DNA of 64,000 nt, taken from the NCBI GenBank assembly GCA_009103225.1, contig RHPI01002907.1, positions 1 through 64,000 on the forward strand. Reading direction: 5' to 3'. The notes under the pieces were generated by a model. The model did not search any database. It saw only the letters and a list, made by a program, of their open reading frames with translations, and had not been told where the DNA came from. Positions 1-11,074 of this stretch are shown here, in pieces. This stretch comes from Chlorokybus atmophyticus (Eukaryota > Streptophyta > Chlorokybophyceae > Chlorokybales > Chlorokybaceae). The position numbers and the translations under genes are program-made. Position 1 is the stretch's first letter, and every line of letters begins with the position of its first letter.

Positions 1-3000
1 GCTTATGCAGTCTGCAAGGCCCCTCGCTACCGCAACATAGGAGGTAGACAAGTTGCATGGAAGATTGGGCGTTACTTTGACGTGCTTGCTGCGCTGAGGG
101 CTCTGTACCTAAAACCTAGTGTTGTTGCGGAGATGATGGCGCACACCAATCGAAGTCAGGATGGGATTATGCGATCTATACACGGTAACATTGCCAAGTT
201 CAGTGGTAAATGAGGCACGACTGTGTGCATGATTGTGTTGGTGAGCGGCTGGGGCAGTCCAATGCAAGCCCTCAGTGTCCGTGCCTTGTGCTTTTGTGTG
301 CGTGGCGCTGAGGCGGCATGTAAGACCTCGGTGTCCTTGCCTGTGTTTGTTTGTGTGTCGGCGTGGCGCTGAGGCGGCATGTAAGACCTCGGTGTCCTTG
401 CCTGTGTTTGTTTGTGTGTCGGCGAGGTGCTGGGGCGGTATGTAAGACCTCAGTATCCAGCCTTGCGATTGTATGCATGTTTGAATGTGTTGTGGGGCTG
501 GGGCAGTTGGTCGTAAGCCCTTGGTGTACTTGCTGCTGTCAGACTCGCCAATGTTCAAGGACACTGAACAACGCTACAGCCGGTTTGCCAAAGAACCACG
601 CAATGTGCGCCTAGCGATGTTCATCGACGGGATGAGCCCGTTCAAAGATCCGCACAAAGGTATAAAAGAGCATTTTTCTTCCTGTATGCTCGTTGCAGTG
701 TAACTGTACGAATGGCAGCAAAGGGTTTGTTGAGTTGCAGGGAACTATGAGTTTTGGGTTGTCACAATCTCAGTGTTGAACCTGCCCATTGCCAAGATGC
801 ACAAGACAGACACTACATTTCTAGCTGCTGTTATCCCTGGACCCAAACAACCAGAGAATCTACAGGCTTATCTCAAGCCAATTATTGACCAGTTGGGAGA
901 TCTCTGGGAAGGTATGGTTTCAACGCAGCTAGGATAAGCAGCTTCCATTACTGCAGTCATGCCTGACAAATGCGCATGACTGAGGCATGTAATCTGCTGG
1001 CATTTGTTGTAGGTATAGACATATATGACAGCCACCGCGACGCAGTTTTCCGTTGCAGATCTATTCTGGAGATTGTAATCCATGATTACCCAGGTACTCA
1101 AGCAGCAGCAGTGTTTGCACTTACTGTTATCAGTGTCTGACTGTATCTGTATATTGGACTGTCCTTACAACCATGGTTGTGGCTACTGAAGTACATCATG
1201 TTGGTTGCGCAGCTCTGGCAAAAGCTGCCTTGCAGATGGCGCATGGAGCCATCTTTGGCTGTTCAAAGTGCGAGTGCAGTGGAGAACATGTGGAACTTCT
1301 CAAAAAGGTGATCTATCAAGGCCACCGCCGGTACCTACCGGATGACCATCCTTACAGAGTTGATGAGCGTNGTTCCACATTGTTTGCCTTGTTCAAGTGC
1401 CAGTTGCATCTGCAGATACTCTATCCAGCTCATGCTGAACACTTACATGGACACCTTGAAGCGACTTTTCTCCGACATCAGTTTGCGATCGGGCATGCAA
1501 CGAGATGATGACGACTATGTGCTCTGCGGACGGAGACACCGTATTGAGGTTGGGGATAAAGATAGTAAGACAAGGCAGGAGCTCGAGTGGTGGTTGGCTG
1601 AGAATGACGATGAATACAGGCTGTTAAAAGAGTAAGTTGCTTTGGGAGTTGCTGTTTTGTACGTGATGTCCAACGCGCAGACAGTATGATTTATTTATGG
1701 GTTGCTGCTACACAGAGAGTTCAGTCGGGAGGTGAACAAACGCAGGATGGCAAGGGAAAGGGCTCAAACACAAGGACATGTCGTGGCAAAGGACATGGAG
1801 CATATGACTGAGCTGCATCACTGGCGTGGACCTGCTAGGGAGCTTACAAAGCACGAGATGGAGCTGTTGAGCGGTCCAATCTTTCCAAAGTACATCAAGC
1901 GATACTTCAGAGCACGCTACAAGGACATCGGTCAGTTCAGAGCAGAGGAAATGGAGAAGAAACTCCGCACCATGGACTGTGGCGTGTTTACCGTTGGGCG
2001 TGACTCAGATGACCCAACCAAGAAGATCCATTGGTATGGCAGGGTGCAATCTTTTGATGTTGTGGTGATAGCTGGTCGGGAGCACCAGCTGCTCAGAGCT
2101 AGGTGGTACATGAGCAACCAAGTCCAGCACAGTGGAGGATTTGCAATCCTAAGAAAAGACAAGCCCCGCTTTGCAGAACAAACCTACCTTGATTGCAACC
2201 TGGTAAGTGGCTGTGTTGCAATCGTTTTGGCGTGTGCTTGGTGTGATGATAGTAAATTGAAATAGTAGTATGAAAATGGCTGATGAATATCCCTTCTTGC
2301 TGGCAGGTCAAGGGCCAGTGGTTTGAGGGAATTGATCCCCATGACAACAAAGTAACAGTAGCGCTTGTTAAAGACAGGCGCAGTCTCATGCGTCGAGGCA
2401 TGCACCGGGACACTCCGGTAAGAGGAGAGTTAACAACGTTGTCCATTAGAATCTGGATGTCCTCATATATCCTGGGTTTTGGCATCACATACAACCATCT
2501 TGTGTACTTGGTGCAGGGTGCCCAAAGCGAAACCAATAGCGCCTCGAGCGAGGTGTCATGGACCACACGCCGCGACTGGCATTTTGAGTACAAGAGGTAC
2601 TGTTTGCGATTGTGATGCCTCATATCCCTACTGTGAGACTGTAGACCTGGCCACTGAACCTTTGTTCACAGGATGAGACCGAGACTGGAGCTGGATGCGT
2701 TGGAACATCGGGAACATGAAGACTACTGCTTTGTCTGCAAGGATGGGGGCACCATATCTGGCTGCGATGTGGAAGGTTGCTGGAAAAGCTACCACGCGCA
2801 CTGTGTCTCTATGCCACCTGTGGAGGATGAATATTGGGAGTGCCCAAGGCATGAGTAAGTGGACTTCATTGCAGCAAATGCTTGGCATCTTGTTGTGAGG
2901 AACTTCACTCCTAGAACCATCATCACTTGTACTGAACCAAAACACAGGTGCCATGTGAAGAACTGCAACGAAGCAGCTTTTCAAGTCTGCGCGACGTGTC

Positions 3001-4547
3001 CAAACAGCCTCTGTCGACGGCACGCTGTGGGTAGCATGGTTGAGGTTACGTGCTCGCGATGCGCTGCGTACGAAGAAGGTGGTGCTCCAGCGCAGCTCCC
3101 AAGGGAGAGCCTTGCTCGTCGTTCTCTGCCGGGCAGTTGCGGTAGGGTTTCACAACCTGTGCAGAGTGGGGTTCAACACGTTGAAGAGAGTGGGGATGAG
3201 GCTAACAATGGTAAGCTGCTGTGTGCTTGAGCTTGTTGATTTGCGTTGTGGTTCTTGCCCAATTGAACCATTTATGGCTGCAGAGGCAGTCACGATGGAA
3301 GTTGACGATGAAGACGAAGAGGGCTGTAATCAGCAACCCACGACGGCTGCGGCAGTTGTGGACCTCGTGGGCAGCGATGATGATATCATGGTGCTGGACG
3401 ATCCAGTCAGCAACCCGCAGCCGTCAACACCGCAGCCACTGTTCATTTACCCTAGTGCAAGTGCACGTGATGCGGTGCCAGTGCTTGAAACGGACAGGAG
3501 GTTGCTGGATGGCAGACAAGAGCTCAATGACACCATCCTCCACTTCTTTTGCAGGTATGTGATTTGTTGCGTCTGTGTTATTCGTGTATCTCATATGTAC
3601 GTGGGATGCACATGCAGATACAAGGAAGAGGAAATCTTAGGCAGAGCAGATGGCATTCAGGTGAAGCTGTTCCACCCGCATTTCTACACCAAGATCGTGC
3701 GCTGCCATAGACAAAATGACTGGCACACGAGCAATCACAGGATAGACAGGTGGGAGAGTGATCCGTTTGCCAAGGACTTGCTGGGAGTGATTGTCAACCC
3801 AGACACGCGGTGAGAATAAGCGCCAAGAATATCTTGCTGAATTGCTGCTGTATTTGCAAACTGGAATTATTTTGATTGTTCACAGGACTCACTGGAGTCT
3901 GCTGCTTGTGTGCAATCCTGGAGGCCAACTTGGAAGTGACACGCCGCCTTTACTCGTCCATCTCGACTCCCTTGGCCTGCATCGCAACGTTGATGGACCT
4001 ATGCGCGCTTACCTTGACTACATGTGGGGCAGAAAGCATGGAAGTGACTCACAACGACGCTTCTCTCCCGAAAACGTACAGCTTCTTGTACCACAGGTAG
4101 CACACGTTGCATTGCACTAGTGATGAGTTTGCATGCATTCTGTCACAAGCACTGATTGGATGCATGCACATGCATTTGGTTTGCAAGCATTGACACATGT
4201 TTGTGCAGGTCCCTCAGCAGAAGGATGGAGTTGCGTGCGGGTTGTTTGTCATGCTTTATCTTGACAAGTTTATAGATGGGGTACAAGCTGGTCCAATTGA
4301 CCCAAACGCACGGATATTTCAACAGGTACAGTTCATGCATGTGCATTGCAATGTTTACAAGTGGAAGGTGCTTCAATGGCATTGTCGTGTAGGCCAACAC
4401 GTGCTTAGTAACCACATGTTATTGCTGTGTGGTTGTGTGCAGATGCAAAGGAGTTGGTTTCATCCTCAAGTGGCAGACAGGTTGAGAAGACGATTGCGAA
4501 CACTCATGGACAGTATGTTAGCACAGCAAAGACGTGAGTTGAGCTAG
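1..4547 (+). CDS. Tnp2-type transposase fused to PHD/C5HCH and Ulp1 protease, 5' partial
   Basis: This is one multi-exon gene whose 5' end lies outside the window. Exons read from splice sites: 1-207, 543-659, 741-911, 1013-1093, 1236-about 1369, about 1415-1631, 1716-2202, 2307-2417, 2518-2597, about 2673-2855, 2949-3209, about 3285-3555, 3618-3809, about 3886-4097, 4210-4326 and 4442-4547. The transposase core looks like Pfam Transposase_21 (En/Spm-CACTA TNP2): RLAMFIDGMSPF, NLPIAKMHKT, AAVIPGPKQPENLQAYLKP, LWEGIDIYD, HDYPG joined to MAHGAIFGCSKCECSGEH, and GHRRYLPDDHPYR. Next come a PHD finger (CFVC to WECPRHE, 2720-2855), a C5HCH-like segment (CHVKNC to CRRHA) and a C48/Ulp1 protease with THWSLLLV (His), LVHLDSLG (Asp), and PQQKDGVACGLFVMLYLD (Gln, Cys). 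All catalytic positions are present. No exon carries an internal stop, so the element is young or the gene is under selection. Whether it is transcribed as one mRNA is inferred. One N at 1371 falls near an exon border. Confidence 0.8.
230..540 (+). repeat. 61-bp minisatellite inside transposase intron 1
   Basis: About five copies of a unit of roughly 61 bp fill the intron between the first two transposase exons. The units starting at 310 and 371 are almost identical (gaggcggcatgtaagacctc at each start). The flanking copies near 245, 430 and 495 are diverged but keep the 'ggggc..gtaagccct' core. Confidence 0.8.
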
Positions 4548-4739
4548 TAGTAGCAGGTGGTGTGTAGCATAGCAATGCTGTAGTCCATATCAGAGCTGTC
4601 CCCCACCATCAACTCAAACCAGCTGTGTAGAATTGCTGAGCAACTCTGGCTGTGACATATACTAGGCTGTATATTAGAATTAGCAGTGCAATCTACTTGG
4701 TTTTCAATCACATTCGAGACTTGGCCAAAATGAGAGTAT

Positions 4740-5293
4740 ATGTTTATTCGTGTGGGGTTGAATATTCACTCACCGCTAGGAGTTAGTGCAAAACGTATTG
4801 CTTGGTTTTGGAATGGTGTTGAAAATTCACTCAAAGCTAGGACTTAGTGTGAATCGTATTGCGTAGTTTCAGATTGGTGTTGAATGTTCACTCACATCTG
4901 TGGCATGAAACTGAAGGTTATGAATATACATGTGTGACAAGCTGATCAATTGATTATTCACGGGCAGTTGGGACTTGGTGAGTTTAAGCTGTCTGTTATA
5001 GCCAGAAGCTTATGCCCCTTTATGAATGTTCAGGCAATGTATAGCTGAATATTTAGCAGAGCACATGCTGTGTCCATTCACAATTGCATGCCTTGAACAT
5101 TCAATCGATTTCAACTGAATATACGAGGTATATGGGTTTTGAAAGGTGGCATTGGTTTATCGTGTGGATATTCACGCGATTTATAGGTGAATGTTGCGAT
5201 TTCGTTTTGGCAGGGATTGCACAAAATGTACGAAAACACTTGAATATTCACTCGATAAAAAGCTAAAACGGTAAATCCAACGAATATTCAGTG
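4740..5293 (+). repeat. Subterminal repeats of the DNA transposon
   Basis: The core ttgaatattcactcac recurs with small changes at 4758, 4819 and 4880 (period about 61 bp, with a shared 'gctaggacttagtg' tail in the first two). Weaker copies occur near 4957, 5167, 5241 and 5281. Clusters of this kind bind the transposase accessory protein in En/Spm elements; that role is inferred here. No ORF of note lies in this stretch. Confidence 0.7.
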
Positions 5294-8200
5294 CGTTTGC
5301 CATGAATTTTCAAAAATTCGGGGGTCTCATAATTACCGGTGTCAATTGCATTAAGCCGGCTCAGCGCGTCAGCAACACCATTTGACGTACCGGGCTTGTA
5401 CTTGATATCAAAGTAAAAAAGTTGAAAGAACTCTAGCCATCGTGCTAGTCTGTGACTTAGATGAGGTTGTGTTTGTAAGTACCTCAGTGGAGAGTGAGCC
5501 GTGTCAAGCATGAACTTTTTGCCTTCCAGAAAACAACGCCATTACTTGCGCCAAAAGTTCCTTCTCGTGCACGGGGCAATTCAGCTCCGCACCACTCATC
5601 TTCTTGCTGAAGAATGCTACTGATTGCTGGCCGTTGCCATCATCTTGCTGCAAAACAGCTCCTACGGCTGTCAGACGCGTCGCAAGCCAAAATAAATGTC
5701 TTTTCCATATCGGGGTGAGCTAGGACTGGTGCCTCCGTCAGCGCCTTCTTAAACGCAGCAAATGCATATTCCTCTGTTGCTAACCATCTCCAAGGTTGTC
5801 CCTTCTTGAGTAGGGCAGTCAAGGGAGCAGCTATGCGCAAAAACCCCATGATAAGAGTGCTATAATACCCCGCAAGGCCCAAAAAGGACATCACCTCCTT
5901 TACGTTGGTCGGGGAAGCCCACTCGCGCACCACCTGCACTTTGTTGGGGTCCGGCTTGATGCCTTCATGCGACACGATGTGGCCTAGGTACTCCACCTCT
6001 CAAAGCAAGAATTTGCACTTTTGTAGCTGGGCGTACAGCTTGTGTTCGCGCAAACGCTGCAACACGCGCCGTAGAAGTGCCACGTGCTCCGCCTTTGTCT
6101 TCGCGTACACCAAAATGTCATCAAGGTACACGAGGACTCCCTTACCAATCAAGTCAGCGAAAACGCTGTTCATTAGCATTTGAAAAGTTGCCGGCTCGTT
6201 CGTAAGTCCGAAGGACATAACCAACCACTCGTAGTGCCCATAACGTGTGTTAAAAGCTGTTTTCTCCACATCCTCGGGCGCGGTGCGGATTTGGTGATAC
6301 CTCCAGCAAGATCAACTGTTGTGAAGTACTGCGCACCTTGCAATTACTCCAACAACTCGTCGATGCGTGGGAGTGGAAAGCAATTCCTCTTCGTGATGTT
6401 GTTGAGAGCTCAATAGTCGATGCACATGCGCAAGCTCCCGTTCTTCTTTCGTTTAAACAAGATAGGTGCACCATAAGGGGACTTACTAGGCCTGATGTAG
6501 CCTTTATTCAGCAAGTCCGCCACCTGCCTCTCGGCCTCTTCCAGCTCCAAAGGTGACAACTTGTATACGGGTCGATACGGTGGCTTGTGCACGCCCTCAA
6601 TCAGCTCCACACGGTGGTCTACGCTCCGTGGAGGTGGTAGATCAGATGGAAGTCCGTCCACCATAATATCTTGGTACGCTTTAACAAATTTACACACCTC
6701 GGGGTCCATCGTAGCCGTCTTAACATCGTCACTCAGCTCCGATGCTGACTTTTCAGTGTTTTCGCACACCACGCATAACCATGCAGCTTTGCCTTCCGTG
6801 GAGACAATAACTTCCTGAATTGCACATAAGAGATCCAGTCAATTGTCGTACCACCTTGAATAGGCTCTCTACCGTTTCGTTCGATGGTGAGCACGCGCTT
6901 CCTCCAATTGATGGATGGATTATGTTGCCATAGCCACGGTAGTCTCAAAATCCCGTCAAACCCGTTTCGTAGGGTGATGCAGCAAAATCGCATGTTCTCC
7001 TTCATCTTCCCAATGCGATCGCACAACTCTTTGGTCATAAACGTAGCGCCATTGTTTTGAGAGGGTGGCTCTCCATAAGCAAGCTTCACTTCACCTCCTC
7101 GTAATGACGAAAGCCAACCGTAACACCTCGCAATATCAATGCTCATAAAGTTGCTGTTGGCACCGCTATCAACCATGAGCTTACACTCTCTCCATCGTCC
7201 TTGGTCATCGCAAATGTGTGCTTAAAGCCCGAAGTACTTTGTCGTCTCCTCTTTTGCATAACTCACCACCGTAGGCGCGTTCATAGCCATCTCCTCTTGC
7301 TTCCTTACAAGAAATGTCACAGCATCCGTCCGTGCACAAGCCTTCTTCCTATCCCCAGCAGTAGCCTCCTCACATACTGTATTGGGGAAGTCGTTGTTCT
7401 GCTCCACGCCATTTTGCTCCATGGTGTTGACGCGACGATCACGGCGAGGGTTGCCATTCGGTGTTGGCCTTTGCGTGCTTCGTTTGGGGCATCCGTACGC
7501 CAAATGCTCAGTCGTCTCACACGCATAACACTTGCGCACACCTTTACCTCTTTCACCACGTCCGCCGTGCTTCGCCTCACTTCCATGCGTGTGTATAGCA
7601 CCCACCTCCATTAGTGCAGGCCCACTGTCAGCTCCACCTCCATTGGCAAGCGCTAAACTTGGTTCTCCTTGTTACCATGCATGTTGAAAGCCTCCCCGAG
7701 ATTGATTACCATGCATTTGCCTCCAGTCAGTGTTTCTTGTGGTAGACTTGAAGTTCAACACGTCGAGACGCTCCGTAATGCGTATAGCCTCCGCGAGGGT
7801 CTTCAGGTCCCGTAGCTCCACTTCTTTACGCCCCAAAGGTTTTTAACCATGTGTATACCTGTCCAGCTGCTCCTCCTCGGTCATATTGGGTATGGACATC
7901 ACCAATGGCTGAAACGCAGCCGTGTACGCCATCACCAACCCCATTTGCACAAGGGCCGCAAGCTTGTCGCGTACAATCTTCACGCTCTCAACGGGAACAA
8001 CTTGAAGCCTGACCTCCATTGCCAACTCTTCCATGGTGGTAGCGCCAACCCATTTGCGACACGCGTACATCGATGCCTCCACCACACAAGTGCTGCACCT
8101 TGAGCAATGTCGCGGCAATCTCACATGTAAGTGTGCGGGAACCTCCGTGAGCTTCACCGTGATGACACTTGGAAGAGCCACTCGTCCACAACATCTCCAT

Positions 8201-8396
8201 TACGTTGACCCTTAAATGGCTTTAGCTTTGGCACCTTTACATGCACGCGCGAGCTTGAAGCCGTGGGAACTTGTGCATGCGCCATGGCACGCTCGTACGC
8301 CTCGCGTTTGCTTGTGCCGCCGCTTGCATGTGATGTGAGCTCTTCTCGCAGTGTCAAGATTGCATTTTTAAGCTCCTCGACACGGACATCCTCCAT
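5294..8396 (-). pseudogene. gag-pol polyprotein remnant (Ty3/gypsy)
   Basis: Coding fragments in several frames follow one another on the minus strand. Gag lies at 8396-7680. The zinc knuckle CYACETTEHLAYGC (CX2CX4HX4C) is near 7530-7490. The aspartic protease active site MVDSGANSNF is near 7176. RT begins with the PPYRPVYKLSPLE stretch (about 6590-6550) and has its YLDD catalytic box (LVYLDDILVYA) near 6130. The connection region starts at MEYLGHIVSHEG (about 5996). RNase H has LACDASDS (about 5665) and ends with KPGTSNGVADALSRL (about 5400-5345). An in-frame TGA separates CKFLL from the connection domain near 6000, and at least three frameshifts occur. The integrase is absent. It cannot make a working polyprotein. 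Confidence 0.8.
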
Positions 8397-8477
8397 CTTT
8401 ACCTCATTTCCTTCAAGTAGAGTATAACGCAGCCTCGTCCCTTAAAACGCTACCACACTTGCACCTCCGCAACCGTA

Positions 8478-8489
8478 GCTCCGATACCA
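8478..8489 (-). other. Primer-binding site (initiator tRNA-Met type)
   Basis: On the minus strand this reads TGGTATCGGAGC. It differs at one base from TGGTATCAGAGC, the complement of the plant initiator tRNA-Met 3' end that many plant LTR elements use. It sits two bases after the presumed LTR end and upstream of gag, as expected. Confidence 0.75.
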
Positions 8490-8491
8490 GT

Positions 8492-9090
8492 TGTGACGGT
8501 GCTCGTGCCTTGTCACCTGCGAGCTGGTCCAATCAACAACCCTCTCACCGACGCACGGTTTTCACACCGGAACCTTGCCCCCTCCGCCAAGCACACACGC
8601 GCGCCCCGCCACTCGTACGCACGCGCACGCGCTCGAAGCTACACACCGACTTGTGTAGCGCCTTGAATCGTAACACAAGCAAGCACACACCAGTGGACAC
8701 ACGTTAGCAACCCCTGCTAACCACCACCAGGCTTGCACACAAAAAACTAGGAGCTAAAGGTTGTATTGCAAATTGTAGAATGTCACTTTTATACCTACCA
8801 GTCTGCACATGCTACTGTCTAGACGATTTTAGCGCTAGACGGAACTAGAAGCTATAATATTCTTGCAAAATCTTGTATTACACTTCTAGGCTTTTCCGAC
8901 GCAACAAAGATCTCCTCATTTGCTGCTCATATGGTCAAGTTATACTACTTGGCGCGCGGCCCTTCAAAAATCTGGCCGAGCCCTTCTCGACTGGCCCTCC
9001 GTTTTTTGGCGTCTTCCAGACTAGCCCTGGGATGGTCAATATTTACGGCAGACTCGTCGATATCCGCCACAAGTCATTAAAAACATGATA
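8492..9090 (-). repeat. 5' LTR of the gypsy element
   Basis: The inner edge is set by the primer-binding site. The outer edge is not resolved and must lie before the coding exon that ends at 9139. The LTR contains a TATA box at the expected place. Confidence 0.5.
8786..8793 (-). promoter_or_regulatory. LTR TATA box
   Basis: The minus strand reads TATAAAAG, about 300 bases upstream of the primer-binding site. This is a plausible Pol II core promoter for the retrotransposon transcript. Confidence 0.5.
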
Positions 9091-9138
9091 CCTAACAAAT
9101 AATTCCTAAAATGGCCATGAATATCACGAAATTTGGCC

Positions 9139-10370
9139 TTAACCATTACATCGCGCTTGTTGGGTATCTTTCCTACTGACTTCAGCTGCAACTTTCGCTT
9201 TCTTCTTGGCCTCACGTTGACGCTTACATTCTTTAATGATTACAATGTCAAAATAAATGTAGGTAATCAATGCATCACAGAGGGAGAGACAGGTCATAAG
9301 GGAAGAGAGAATGCTTACACCACAAAACACTTACTATTTTCCGCTAAATCCTCTGGTCTTGCGCGTAACACCACTCTTTTTCGCGAATAAATGGGAACTT
9401 CTGGGGGTGAGGTGGTTGCTGAGCTGCAGCACGCACGTCACTAGCGCACGCCTCGCGTATGTCATTTACAAAAGATCGACCAGCATATGGAACGCCACAT
9501 GCTCCTGCACAGAATGCAGCGTTGTAGGGTGACCTACACGACATGTACTCACACTCACATACACTTGCACACCCTATAAGCGAGTGCATTACGTGCTTGT
9601 TGAGTGGCATATGCGCCAGTTGACTACTGCTAATATTGGTGTGGTTGTTGCTGACTGGGCGCAACATATGCGCTAGACTGATCACACAATCCTGCACACA
9701 ATGCCGCATCCAAGCATAACCATGAAAGCATACATATACATACATACAGTACAGTGAATAAGTGGTTTGCCCGGCTGCGTAGTGGCATAGCTGCTAGCTG
9801 AATGCTGTTGATATTGACTTGAGTGTTGATGATTAGGCGCCGCATATGTACATTGAGCGCCTACACTCTGACTGTCGAAGTGCCTTGCTGACAATTGTGT
9901 AGTTGATAGCAGCACAAGCAACATTGCCAGCAAAACAAACAAGCATGCAACGACAGCAATATGACTGAGGGCTTGAGACGCTTGCAAGAATGTCGAGCAA
10001 GCACACGATCGCAACAGATGCACTTAGCTACTGGTTGTCTCATCTTGGCTTGCTAGGTCGTGATACTCACTCAAATGCGGCAGCGATGAGCTCATGTTGG
10101 GTGGCGCACACCGCTCCATCCTACAAGCAAACATGTTAGCATAAGCTACCATGTGCTTGCGCCGCTGGTAGGCGGCCTGCCAGCACAACCATTACCACCA
10201 TCAACCCCTGCCAACTACAGAGCTAAGCAAGTATAGTATACTAGCTATATACCTGTTCCACAAGGGAAGATGTCGGTAATCAGCACCTCCTGAGCCTCCG
10301 CCGCCTCCACCTCCGCCGCCGGCGACGCCGCCACCGCTACTGGCAAGGGCGGGCAGTTTCTTTTTACACC
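9139..10370 (-). CDS. Possible gene of unknown function, Gly-, Tyr/Gln- and Lys-rich
   Basis: I do not recognise this gene, and it is listed only because several minus-strand segments look like exons with good splice sites. From the 5' side: a glycine-rich run ending ADYRHLPLWNR before a gtatat donor (about 10350-10251); a short segment around 10125-10072 before gtgagt; a Tyr/Gln-rich segment with TYAAPNHQHSSQYQQH (about 9890-9760); possibly PEVPIYSRKRVVLRARPEDL (about 9415-9345) before gtaagt; and a basic tail with ECKRQREAKKKAKVAAEVS, ending in TAA near 9139. The two Tyr/Gln-rich stretches (about 9680 and 9840) resemble each other, as if an exon had been duplicated. No start is secure and the frame between exons is not proven. 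It could be non-coding. Confidence 0.3.
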
Positions 10371-10464
10371 CTACATAATTAATTCATGGCTCCACGATTT
10401 TGGCGGGACTCCACTAATCCCAGCTAAACCATGGTTTTGATGGATTAGCACAAGCAGGGCTGCT

Positions 10465-10600
10465 GACACCGGAGTTTAGCTGACTCGGACTAACTCCGGT
10501 CGCTAAACCCCGGTGCGAAACTGGACTAGTCGGCTCCAGCGGAGTTGGTCCGACGTGGCGGCACTAACTCCGGTCACTAACACCCGGTGCGAAACGACCC
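10465..10600. repeat. Small repeat cluster, direct and inverted copies
   Basis: A 33-bp unit (actaactccggtcgctaaac at its start) occurs at 10489-10521 and again at 10563-10595 with three changes. The motif caccggagtttagc at 10468 is an inverted copy of part of it. This could be a decayed non-autonomous element. No gene was found between 10370 and 11074. Confidence 0.6.
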
Positions 10601-11074
10601 TAAGAGAATTACACCGCCAAGAGCGTACGATAGCGAAGGATAAACAGTATGCTCTTGAGGGTGTTGAGCTGTACGGGTACGTGTAGCACGGACGATAACA
10701 CAGACTTTAACCACTCGCAAGGCCGCCTTCTGTGAAGCCGCTGCTCTGAAGGTTCGGCAACGAACTGCGGCTAGCTTTTTGATCTGGCAGTTGAATCATG
10801 CAAGGGGAATAAAATTGCTACTTGGAAGATTAGGGTTACCTACTTTCCTTCCGTGTTGGGGTTTCCGTTGGAAGCACGTTTTTGTTTCTTCTGCTTGGTT
10901 GCTACAGCAAAGCTAGGGTTTCAGTGGCTGCCCTGGTGCGGGTTTGCCAAGGGTGGTGCAGTGCGCGCTCCGGTGATTTGAATTTTGCTCTGTTGCGTTT
11001 TGGCGCCATCTGGCGGTGGCGCTGACGCTGGTGGTGGCGGTGGCGACGGCGGTGGCGGCAGCTAAGCCGCAAAA

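Larger units (their letters stand above)
1..5293 (+). mobile_element. CACTA-like DNA transposon, left end outside window
   Basis: The assignment rests on the TNP2-like transposase and on the repeat-rich tail after it (4740-5293), which is the usual subterminal structure of En/Spm elements. The sequence at 5281-5293 reads cgaatattcagtg; a terminal CAGTG would pair with a CACTG start, a known variant of the CACTA terminus. That terminus is my inference, because the left end cannot be seen. The flanking sequence from 5294 continues directly as a gypsy pol fragment, so the element seems to sit inside a retrotransposon. Confidence 0.6.
5294..9100 (-). mobile_element. Degenerate Ty3/gypsy LTR retrotransposon, 3' part missing
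   Basis: On the minus strand the order is 5' LTR (about 9090-8492), primer-binding site (8489-8478), gag, zinc knuckle, aspartic protease, reverse transcriptase and RNase H. No integrase and no 3' LTR are present, because the sequence changes into the DNA transposon at 5293. The right-hand limit near 9100 is only approximate, since no second LTR copy is available for comparison. Frame breaks throughout show it is inactive. Confidence 0.75.

Noticed and set aside
1-4547. KDZ-type (Kyakuja/Dileera/Zisupton) transposase
   Set aside because: Those elements can also carry Ulp1, but the motifs seen (IPGPKQP, HDYPG..FGCSKC, GHRRYLP..HPYR) match TNP2/Transposase_21 better. A profile search would settle it.
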